Origin: JAFDZV01 sp966128725
GTDB lineage: Bacteria > Bacteroidota > Ignavibacteria > OLB7
Direction: 5' to 3'
NCBI GenBank assembly: GCA_966128725.1
Contig: CBHYLN010000058.1
Coordinates: 1 to 31,012 of the forward strand
DNA: 31,012 bases
Numbering within the stretch: the stretch's first letter is position 1; each line of letters starts with the position of its first letter. Made by a program: the position numbers and the translations under genes. Positions 24,692-31,012 of this stretch are shown here, piece after piece. Under the pieces are notes generated by a model that was given only the letters and a program-made list of their open reading frames with translations, did not search any database and was not told the origin of the DNA.

Positions 24692-26713
24692 CTACGGGCT
24701 GCCGCGCGTTGGCGTGCGCACGTCGATGATCACCGTCCGGCAATGCGAACGCCCCTCCGGCGTACCGAACCCGAAGCGTTCGTATTCGCCGCCGTTCTCC
24801 TCATCAACCCGCAACTCCACATCGCGCGGCAACATGCGGCCAAGCAGGCGAGCAACCTCGCGGGCGCGCTCGGTGGCCAGCTCGCGATTGTGCGATTCCT
24901 CGCCCAGCGAGTCCGTATATCCCACCAGCCTGACATGGGCGCCGGAGCGCACGGCGTCGGAAATCGCCTGCAGCAGCTCGGCATCGCTGGCGCTCACCTT
25001 CGGGCTGTCGAAGTTGAACAGCAGGATCGAGTAACTCTCGATCGTGGTATCGTTCTCCCGGTGCTCCAGCTTGCTGCTCACCGACTGATAGTCGACCTCG
25101 ATGTCGGCGATGTCGGTTGTGGTGGAGTGGCCCGCCGAGTCCATCACCGTGAAGCGATACCCAAGCTGCATGGGCAGCGATGGAAGTTCGCCGCGATCGC
25201 TGCGCCAGTCCCACACGATCGAATCCGGCAGTTTGCCGTAGCCGGTGAAGGTGCGCCAGATCCCCTTGCCGCGTTCCTCGGTCTCGAGCTGCCAACGATC
25301 GACGCCGGCCTCGGCCAGCGCGCGTGGATAGAACGTAATCGCCGGCGGCGTTGCGGTGCGCTGTACATGCCGGCGCAGTATCGGGGCCAGGATGTTGGGA
25401 TCGGAAGGGACGATCTCCACGCGTGAGTTTTCCTCGTAGCCCTCCGCACTGCTTTCGCGTGCCGGGTTCGGCGGCAAGGCGGCGCCGCGGGTTTTCAAGC
25501 GCGACGGAGCAATCTTCCAGACATCGGCCAGATATCGCTTGATCGTTTCGGCGCGCGCGGCGCTAAGGCCTGGCTCCTGCTCGCGGCCGTTACGATACCC
25601 GTTGATCACCAGCGTGGCGGCAGGCGTTTCGCGCATGCGCCGCCCCACGATGTTCAGCAGTTGATAATACACGTCGAGCGCCGAACCAATCAGGTTTGCG
25701 TTGCTGAAGCCTCCGGTTTCCGAAGGGGTAAGGCGCGCGTATTCGCGACGCAGCTCGGCCGAGGTTTCGGCGAAGAAGATCTGATTCAGCAACGGGAGCA
25801 CCTCGGCGGAGTCGCGCTCGTCGATACGAACGCCAACAACGCGCGGCTCGGTCACCACGTCGGTAACCAGCGTGGGCGGGCGCTTCTGGGGTGCGGTATC
25901 CTGCGGCAGCGGAGGCAGTGGCCGGGCGGTATCGGCGCGCGGAATGCCAAATCGAAGCGACGCCCCCGCCCGCAGCGAGAACGAACGCCACGAGCCATCC
26001 GGCGTGCGATTGTTCAGGGGAATGGTGGCAAGGATCTCCGGCGACAGCGCCGACGCGTGCCCGATGGGCAGATCGAAGGATGCGCCAACCACAAGGCCGG
26101 CCAACAGCACCGAACGGTTGTACAGCCGGCCGCTTTGCAGCACCAACTCGCGCCGGTTGTTGCTCAGCAACAGCTCCTCCGGTTCGATCGCGACCTGCTT
26201 GTGGGTTTCAACGCTCGAGACACCGCGGCCAAGCGAAACGCCCGCCAACGCATTCACCCGCCCGATAAGCGGAGCCCGGGCCAACAGTGCGTTCCAACTG
26301 TCGAGAGCGTCGTACTCCACCACCTGATCCACCGTCGCGGTCACGATCTGGCCATCCTGGCGGCCTATCGGATCGCCGCTGTACCTGGCGCTGAGCGCAC
26401 CGTTGTGCACGTCGGCACCAAGGCGAAGCTGCACGGCCAACCACGGCTGCACCTCCAGTTCGCCCAGCAGACCGGCCCACCAGCCGGTGCCCGAGCCACG
26501 CAGAAGCCGCGCGCAATCGGGGCCGTAGCCCGGTATCGTAAGGTCCGTGCGTTGAAGCGTGGGGCCAATCCCGCCAAAGATGCCGAAGTGGAACAGTGGT
26601 GCTGGCCGCTGCTGGGCCGCTGCGTCGGGCTGGGCAAAAGCGGAACAGGCCATGCAAAGGAGCATGGCCTGAACAGAAATCAGCAATCGATATCGGAGGG
26701 AATCTGATTGCAT
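24692..26713 (-). CDS. outer-membrane protein with two OmpA-like domains and an Ig-like domain
   Basis: The protein has 673 residues. The signal peptide is LLISVQAMLLCMACSAFAQ. A beta-barrel-like region (about 35-265) starts HFGIFGGIGPTLQRTDL. OmpA-like domain 1 covers about 300-430: PLLNQIFFAETSAEL, then NGYRNGREQEPGLSAARAET. An Ig/FlgD-like domain covers about 450-550 (GYGKLPDSIVWDWRSDRGEL). OmpA-like domain 2 runs from 559 to the end: YSILLFNFDS, then GYTDSLGEESHNRELATERA. Domain 2 keeps the Asp and Arg that bind diaminopimelate; domain 1 lacks the Asp. It probably anchors the outer membrane to peptidoglycan. The start at 26713 is preferred over 26767 because a promoter-like TATCTTGT lies between them. 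Confidence 0.85.
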   Translation of the reverse strand: MQSDSLRYRLLISVQAMLLCMACSAFAQPDAAAQQRPAPLFHFGIFGGIGPTLQRTDLTIPGYGPDCARLLRGSGTGWWAGLLGELEVQPWLAVQLRLGADVHNGALSARYSGDPIGRQDGQIVTATVDQVVEYDALDSWNALLARAPLIGRVNALAGVSLGRGVSSVETHKQVAIEPEELLLSNNRRELVLQSGRLYNRSVLLAGLVVGASFDLPIGHASALSPEILATIPLNNRTPDGSWRSFSLRAGASLRFGIPRADTARPLPPLPQDTAPQKRPPTLVTDVVTEPRVVGVRIDERDSAEVLPLLNQIFFAETSAELRREYARLTPSETGGFSNANLIGSALDVYYQLLNIVGRRMRETPAATLVINGYRNGREQEPGLSAARAETIKRYLADVWKIAPSRLKTRGAALPPNPARESSAEGYEENSRVEIVPSDPNILAPILRRHVQRTATPPAITFYPRALAEAGVDRWQLETEERGKGIWRTFTGYGKLPDSIVWDWRSDRGELPSLPMQLGYRFTVMDSAGHSTTTDIADIEVDYQSVSSKLEHRENDTTIESYSILLFNFDSPKVSASDAELLQAISDAVRSGAHVRLVGYTDSLGEESHNRELATERAREVARLLGRMLPRDVELRVDEENGGEYERFGFGTPEGRSHCRTVIIDVRTPTRGSP

Positions 26714-26736
26714 GCACCCGGGCCAGAATTGGATGT

Positions 26737-26744
26737 ACAAGATA
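26737..26744 (-). promoter_or_regulatory. TATCTTGT promoter-like box before the double-OmpA gene
   Basis: On the minus strand TATCTTGT runs from 26744 to 26737, similar to the boxes before hslU and the RraA-family gene. It implies a short leader before the ATG at 26713 and excludes the upstream start at 26767. Confidence 0.38.
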
Positions 26745-26793
26745 CAACCCGGGACATCGCCGTGCATCGCGCCGGACGCGACGAACCGTTGAT

Positions 26794-27432
26794 CTACTTC
26801 CCGTCCGGCTTCATCGTGGTACCGTGGTCCACAACCGTCGCGTTGCCGTCGATGGTAAGGCGCCGGCCACGACCTTGATTGGCACGGGTATCGCGTTGCT
26901 GGGAGCGGCCGGCCGAAGCCACACCGCCGTTGGCGCGCTCAGGGGTCGCCTTGGCAGCGGATACATCCCGCGTTACCGCCTCGGCTTCAGGCGCCGCCGT
27001 GGTCGCCGGGGCAGTAACCGCCGGAGCAGGCGCCGCCTGTGCGGGCACGGCCTGTGCGGGCGCCACCGGAGCAGGCACCGCGCGGGCCGGGGCCGAAGGC
27101 TCGGGCGTTTGATTGGAGACCACCACCAGAGTAGTGCCACCAATCACAACCGCCGAAACCACCGCCACCAGCTTGCCGCTCAGCCAGCTCAACGCGCCGC
27201 CGCCGACAACTTCGGGCAACACGGCAAGCGCCGCGCCCAGGGTTGCTTCGTCCAAACGCGAGCTGGGCGCCAGGGCGCCAGCATCGGTGGCGAGCATTGC
27301 ATCAAGATTCCCGTGATGTTCATACATGGTACGTGTCTCCGCTGATTGCGACAGGCGCTCCTGCAGCGCACGTTCTTCGTCAGCGCTCAGTGAACCTTCA
27401 AAGTGTCGGATGATCAGTTCTTCGCTTGTCAT
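26794..27432 (-). CDS. anti-sigma-factor-like single-span membrane protein
   Basis: The protein has 212 residues. The cytoplasmic N-terminus reads TSEELIIRHFEGSLSADEER, then ALQERLSQSAETRTMYEHH. This is the helical pattern of anti-sigma domains, but without the zinc-binding His-Cys motif. One membrane span lies at about 88-106 (LVAVVSAVVIGGTTLVVVS). The outer part is rich in Ala, Pro and Val, then basic and Gln-rich. It lies directly downstream of an ECF sigma gene, 141 bp away, the usual order for a sigma/anti-sigma pair, so it probably holds that sigma factor at the membrane until an envelope signal arrives. ATG 27456 and GTG 27462 are alternative starts. Confidence 0.72.
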   Translation of the reverse strand: MTSEELIIRHFEGSLSADEERALQERLSQSAETRTMYEHHGNLDAMLATDAGALAPSSRLDEATLGAALAVLPEVVGGGALSWLSGKLVAVVSAVVIGGTTLVVVSNQTPEPSAPARAVPAPVAPAQAVPAQAAPAPAVTAPATTAAPEAEAVTRDVSAAKATPERANGGVASAGRSQQRDTRANQGRGRRLTIDGNATVVDHGTTMKPDGK

Positions 27433-27573
27433 ATTCGCGTCCAAAAGGCTAGGCATATTCACAGATCATTGTCATCATCGCAATGATTGATGCATAACCG
27501 CCCACCAGCCCGATCACCCCCTTGGCATCATCACGCATCGAAACTCACATTGCCAGCGCTTGCCGGCCGATCC

Positions 27574-28131
27574 TTACACCCGATCCATGAAGTACGGGGC
27601 AAGGATGTCGTGCAGACGTTGCTTCGCGCGGAAGATCCGCACCTTCACGGTTGCCAGCTTCGTCTGCGTCAGGTCCGCAATCTCCTGATAGCTGAGGCCG
27701 CTGTACACCCTGAGCACCAGCGGGTCGCGAAGGTCCGCCGGAAGCTGGTCGATCGCTTCCTTCAGGATCTCCAGACTCTGATCGTACTCCGCCTCGTCGG
27801 CGGCGGTGTGCAGGGTTTCGGCAACGTCCTCGATCGCCACATGTGTTACCGTATCGCGCAGCGCGTTCAGGCACAGATTGCGTGCGATGGCGAACAGCCA
27901 CGCCGAGAAACTCCCGGCCTCGAACCGATGGCGCTTCCTCGCCACACGAACGAATACTTCCTGGAACAGATCGTCGGCCTGTTCGGCGGAGTTGATCATT
28001 CGCACGCAGTAGGCATACACTCGTCGCTTATATCGCGAGTACAGCTCAACAAATGCGGATTCGTCGCCTTCCTTGAAGCGATCCATCAGCATTTCATCGC
28101 TGGCCGAGGTGTGCACGTTACGTTCTCGCAT
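27574..28131 (-). CDS. ECF-type RNA polymerase sigma factor
   Basis: The protein has 185 residues, the normal ECF size. Sigma region 2: MDRFKEGDESAFVELYSRYK, then AEQADDLFQEVFVRVARK and FSAWLFAIARNLCLNALRD. Region 4: IDQLPADLRDPLVLRVYSGL, then SYQEIADLTQTKLATVKVRI and FRAKQRLHDIL, a clear helix-turn-helix. The reading frame continues upstream to 28635, but that part has no sigma likeness, and MRERNVHTSASDEMLM is a typical ECF start. It is the first gene of the minus-strand block with an anti-sigma-like gene, OmpA and T9SS cargo genes, and is divergent from the FlhF-like gene. Confidence 0.9.
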   Translation of the reverse strand: MRERNVHTSASDEMLMDRFKEGDESAFVELYSRYKRRVYAYCVRMINSAEQADDLFQEVFVRVARKRHRFEAGSFSAWLFAIARNLCLNALRDTVTHVAIEDVAETLHTAADEAEYDQSLEILKEAIDQLPADLRDPLVLRVYSGLSYQEIADLTQTKLATVKVRIFRAKQRLHDILAPYFMDRV

Positions 28132-28427
28132 TTGGTGCAGGAACACTGTCTGGCCTTGAAAGTTTCCGTAAAGCCCTGTTTCCCCAACAATTTCCAGTAA
28201 CTGAACGTACAACCGGCTCGCGCGCGTTGCAAGGGGCGGGCGCTTCCCCATGCCCACACAGCGCGGCGGCACAGGTTTGGGCGGGGCCAAGGATCGATTA
28301 ATGCCACCATATGCGCACATTGGGCTGGATTGCCGAAACGCGTCTGTTATTCGAGAGGCACGGCCAATCCTTCCGAATTCATCCGAAAAAACGTAGCTTC
28401 TGCGCCCAATTAATCTCATCGACCCGC
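28132..28427. other. divergent intergenic region (ECF sigma / FlhF-like)
   Basis: These 296 bp hold no supported gene. TAGCTTCTGCGC at 28394-28405 is a weak -7-type candidate for the plus-strand gene, which would give a leader of under 20 nt. No clear box for the ECF gene was found. Confidence 0.35.
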
Positions 28428-29396
28428 ATGAACGAATCTGCCCGCCAGACCGGAGAGATGGACGGTTACGATCTTCTCTCGGCCGCGCTCGAGGCCCGGC
28501 TGGAGCACATCGAGGAACTGATCGGCGACCTGCACGAATGGATGCGTTCGGAACAGGTTGCATCCCTGCCGGCACCCTATCGCCGTCTGTTCTCGCACTT
28601 GGTTGCCAACGATTTTGAACGGCGCTACGCCGCAAGCGTGGTCCGCTCGATCCACCAGACCGTCATGAGCCGCGAGATGGCGCCGGGCGATCTGTTCGCC
28701 GCGGCTGCCCGCGAGATCGACGATGACCTGCAACGCCGAACCGAGGCGCTGCCCGGCATCACGCGTCGCCGCGCGGGGGAACGCCCGTACGTTATCGCGC
28801 TGGTGGGCGCGTCCGGCGCCGGCAAAACCACGCTGATGTACAAGCTGGCGGTTCGCGGCGTGCTCAATTTCGGATTGCGGGTGAAGATCATCTCCAGCGA
28901 TACCTACAAGATCGGCTCGGTGGAGGGCGTGCAGACCATTGCCGACATCCTCAGCGTGCCGTTCGCCATCGCCTTTGAAGCCGCCGAGATCCGCGCGCAG
29001 ATCGACCAGGCCGATGCCGACCTTGTTGTGCTCGACACAGCCGGCCGATCCGATCGCGCCGCCCGCGAGGAGCTCTCCGGATTCCTGGAAGCCGCCGGAC
29101 CCGACGAAACACATCTGGTGTTGCCCGCGACCATGAGCCAGCGCGCATTGCAGGAAACAGCGGCGCTGTTCCTGGGCGAGCGCCTTGGCTGCGTCAGCTT
29201 CACCAAGCTGGACGAAGCGCCGTCGCTGGGCGGAATGATCTCCTCGGCACGTTGGATCGGCCTGCCCGTGGGGTACGTGTCCACCGGCACCGCCATCCCC
29301 GACGATCTGCTGGCTTCCACCGAGGCCCCGCTGGGCCAGTGGGGTGTGAACGGCGTCCCCGAACCCGACCATGATTCGGAGGCATCGCATGTATAA
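28428..29396 (+). CDS. flhF: FlhF-like SRP-family GTPase
   Basis: The protein has 322 residues. The helical N-terminal part (1-118) is shorter than and unlike the basic N-domain of classical FlhF. The SRP-type NG domain follows: G1 GASGAGKTT (127-135), then ISSDTYKIGSVEGVQTIADI, G3 DTAGRSDR (203-210) and G4 TKLDE (259-263), followed by SLGG. The DTYKIGSVEG stretch and overall order fit FlhF better than Ffh or FtsY. FlhF places flagella at the pole, but no flagellar gene is in the window and the usual partner flhG is not adjacent. Its 3' end overlaps the next gene by 8 nt. The ATG at 28428 was chosen; an upstream codon at 28311 adds unrelated residues. Confidence 0.78.
   Translation: MNESARQTGEMDGYDLLSAALEARLEHIEELIGDLHEWMRSEQVASLPAPYRRLFSHLVANDFERRYAASVVRSIHQTVMSREMAPGDLFAAAAREIDDDLQRRTEALPGITRRRAGERPYVIALVGASGAGKTTLMYKLAVRGVLNFGLRVKIISSDTYKIGSVEGVQTIADILSVPFAIAFEAAEIRAQIDQADADLVVLDTAGRSDRAAREELSGFLEAAGPDETHLVLPATMSQRALQETAALFLGERLGCVSFTKLDEAPSLGGMISSARWIGLPVGYVSTGTAIPDDLLASTEAPLGQWGVNGVPEPDHDSEASHV
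29377..29391 (+). promoter_or_regulatory. strong internal Shine-Dalgarno coupling flhF-like and FimV-like genes
   Basis: GGAGG at 29378-29382 lies 6 nt before the ATG at 29389, inside the end of the FlhF-like coding region. It fixes the start of the downstream gene and implies translational coupling. Strong Shine-Dalgarno sites are otherwise rare in this window. Confidence 0.7.
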
Positions 29397-31002
29397 CACC
29401 ATGCCACAGGCTGCTCGCCTGCTCGCACCGGCAACACGCGCCGCCCGCATTGTGGCGCTTGCCACGGCATTGCTGGCGATCGCGGCCACGGCCCATGCCT
29501 CCGACATCACCGAATTCAAGTGGAGCGGCGGCGACATCGTGCTGCGTTTCGCCGGCGAGTTCACCAGCACCGTTGACCTTGCCGCCACCGACAGCACCGA
29601 GGTTGTGATCCGCATTCGCGGGCGCGCGTTCGACCCCGCCGACCCGATGCTCAACCGCGCGCTGGACGGGCCGCAGAGCCAGCAGGCAATCCTTACGCTT
29701 GCCGGTACCAACGAACTGCGGCTTACCATCCGCGGCGCCAACCGAATCGGGTTCACATCGCTGGTACGGCCGTATTCGCACACGTTGCTTGTGCATACGT
29801 TCCAATGGGATCGGCTGGAGTACCCGCAGGAACGTTACTACCGCGGATTGATCGCGCTGGAACAGGGTCTGGATGCGGCAGGGCTGGAATTTCTGGAGGT
29901 AGCGCGCGCAACCGGTGACAACCGTGCAGCCTCGGTGCTTGGCGTGTATTACGCCCGCAGCGGCAACTACAAGCGCGCGGCGCAGTACCTGGCCGCACCC
30001 ATCGACGCCGACGATTACGCGGCCCTGGCCGAAACGCAGCGCCACACCGGCGATGCAGCCGGCGCCGAGGCCAGCCAGCATCGATTCGAGGAATTGCTCG
30101 CCGCCGGCACGAACGCGTCGATTGGATCGGCGGCGCCAACCGGCAGCCAGCAGCAGCCCCGCAAGGGGCGCGGACGGCCCGACGCCGATCCGCGTGGGAT
30201 CGACTCCGGCACCGAGGGCGCCACCGATTCGCCGCCCGACTTCGAGAGCAACGACGATCTTCGCGCGGCATCGCAGCGCCGGTGGCTGTACCTGCTGGCC
30301 GGCGTTGTATTGCTGATCGCCGTTGTGGCCATCGTCTCGCGCAGCACGCGCCGTGGCCCGAAGGTGCGCCCGCCGGCCTTCGACGACGAACCGTTCGCGC
30401 CGATGCCCCCCCCCGAGTTCGTGGCGCCGGAACATATGGCGCATGCCGGCGCCTCCGGCGGCGACGTACACGAGGCCGTTGTTGTGGAGGCCGAACCGAT
30501 TACGCGGCCCCACGATCCTGTTGCCGAGCCCCCGGTTGCCGAACCCTCGGTTCGCGCACACATGGCGCACGAGGCGGAAACGCGGGCTGAGACGATTGCC
30601 AGCCTGCCGGCCGATGCCGAATCCGAGGCAACCCAGCCGGTTGTTGTTGAAACCGTGATCGTGGAAACCATACCGCCCGGCGCACTGGCTGCCGATGTGA
30701 TCGTCGAGGAAGAATACGTTGTGGAGCGCGCGATCGGGCCGGCGCCCGTTGAGGCCCGCGCAGTTGAAGCCAGGATCGTTTCGGAGTCGGCCGAGCCGCC
30801 CGCGCGTTCAACGCCAACGCAGGCCGCCGAGCTTCGTTCACGCATCGAATCCATGCGCGAGCAAGCCGCTCGTGCCGACGAGCCGCCCCCAACACCGGGC
30901 TCCGCCGAGCAGGAGACCGTCGCCGAGGCGCGCCGGTTACGCCTTTCGCGCGACAGCGTGGAACTGCGCCGGCGTATGGAGAGCATGCGCGGACGCCAAT
31001 AA
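29389..31002 (+). CDS. bitopic FimV/HubP-like protein: periplasmic domain, TPR-like helices, acidic cytoplasmic tail
   Basis: The protein has 537 residues. The signal or first hydrophobic segment is at about 17-37 (IVALATALLAIAATAHAS). A beta-rich domain with an AMIN-like look covers about 38-140 (ITEFKWSGGDIVLRFAGEF). TPR-like helices follow at about 145-240 (YYRGLIALEQGLDAAGLEFL), then a linker and a membrane span at 299-317 (WLYLLAGVVLLIAVVAIVS) preceded by RR. The tail of about 200 residues is rich in Glu, Ala, Val and Pro. It ends with two copies of a basic helical motif: ELRSRIESMREQ (481-492) and ELRRRMESMRGR (525-536). The layout matches FimV/HubP polar landmark proteins, though LysM is not seen. 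It is coupled to the FlhF-like gene. No homologue was confirmed. Confidence 0.65.
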   Translation: MYNTMPQAARLLAPATRAARIVALATALLAIAATAHASDITEFKWSGGDIVLRFAGEFTSTVDLAATDSTEVVIRIRGRAFDPADPMLNRALDGPQSQQAILTLAGTNELRLTIRGANRIGFTSLVRPYSHTLLVHTFQWDRLEYPQERYYRGLIALEQGLDAAGLEFLEVARATGDNRAASVLGVYYARSGNYKRAAQYLAAPIDADDYAALAETQRHTGDAAGAEASQHRFEELLAAGTNASIGSAAPTGSQQQPRKGRGRPDADPRGIDSGTEGATDSPPDFESNDDLRAASQRRWLYLLAGVVLLIAVVAIVSRSTRRGPKVRPPAFDDEPFAPMPPPEFVAPEHMAHAGASGGDVHEAVVVEAEPITRPHDPVAEPPVAEPSVRAHMAHEAETRAETIASLPADAESEATQPVVVETVIVETIPPGALAADVIVEEEYVVERAIGPAPVEARAVEARIVSESAEPPARSTPTQAAELRSRIESMREQAARADEPPPTPGSAEQETVAEARRLRLSRDSVELRRRMESMRGRQ

Positions 31003-31012
31003 CAACCAGCGG

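Noticed and set aside
28132..28635. Long N-terminal extension of the ECF sigma factor
   Set aside because: It would overlap the divergent FlhF-like gene and lacks any sigma-factor likeness; 185 residues is the normal ECF size.

Overview
The window is GC-rich bacterial chromosome with about 20 protein genes. I see no rRNA, tRNA, CRISPR array, transposase or phage gene. Several features point to the Bacteroidota/Chlorobiota (FCB) side, perhaps a Kapabacteria- or Ignavibacteria-like lineage. These are a giant secreted protein with SBBP repeats, ASH-type repeats and a type IX secretion (T9SS) C-terminal signal; start sites that mostly lack a Shine-Dalgarno; and promoter-like boxes resembling TAnnTTTG. 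The lineage is inferred from family content, not from a marker gene.

Layout. 1-1312: a small outer-membrane-type protein (-) and a long non-coding stretch. 1313-3028 (+): an RraA-family protein, then glutamyl-Q tRNA(Asp) synthetase. 3044-5660 (-): an MFS exporter and an orphan three-PASTA membrane protein with a Lys/Pro tail. 5966-6631 (+): a Schlafen/AlbA_2-type regulator behind a strong DNA/RNA hairpin. 6698-9959 (-): a TPR protein resembling eukaryotic RMDN proteins, nicotinate phosphoribosyltransferase and a TauE/SafE permease. 10332-17396 (+): a DUF3109 protein, an unusually long sigma-54 factor, a 538-bp structured non-coding gap, a NYN-domain nuclease-like protein, HslU without an adjacent hslV, and a PD40 lipoprotein. 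17425-28131 (-): in transcription order, ECF sigma factor, anti-sigma-like membrane protein, double-OmpA protein, giant T9SS cargo protein and long-chain acyl-CoA synthetase. 28428-31002 (+): an FlhF-like SRP GTPase translationally coupled to a bitopic FimV-like protein.

Two modules look functional. The minus-strand ECF/anti-sigma/OmpA/T9SS block suggests an envelope or secretion regulon. The FlhF-like GTPase overlapping a bitopic protein with a periplasmic domain, TPR-like helices, one membrane span and an acidic cytoplasmic tail resembles the FlhF-HubP/FimV polarity pairing of Gammaproteobacteria. It is the best candidate here for an undescribed system. Function calls rest on recognised motifs; no database search was run, and many start codons are judgement calls because Shine-Dalgarno sites are rare.
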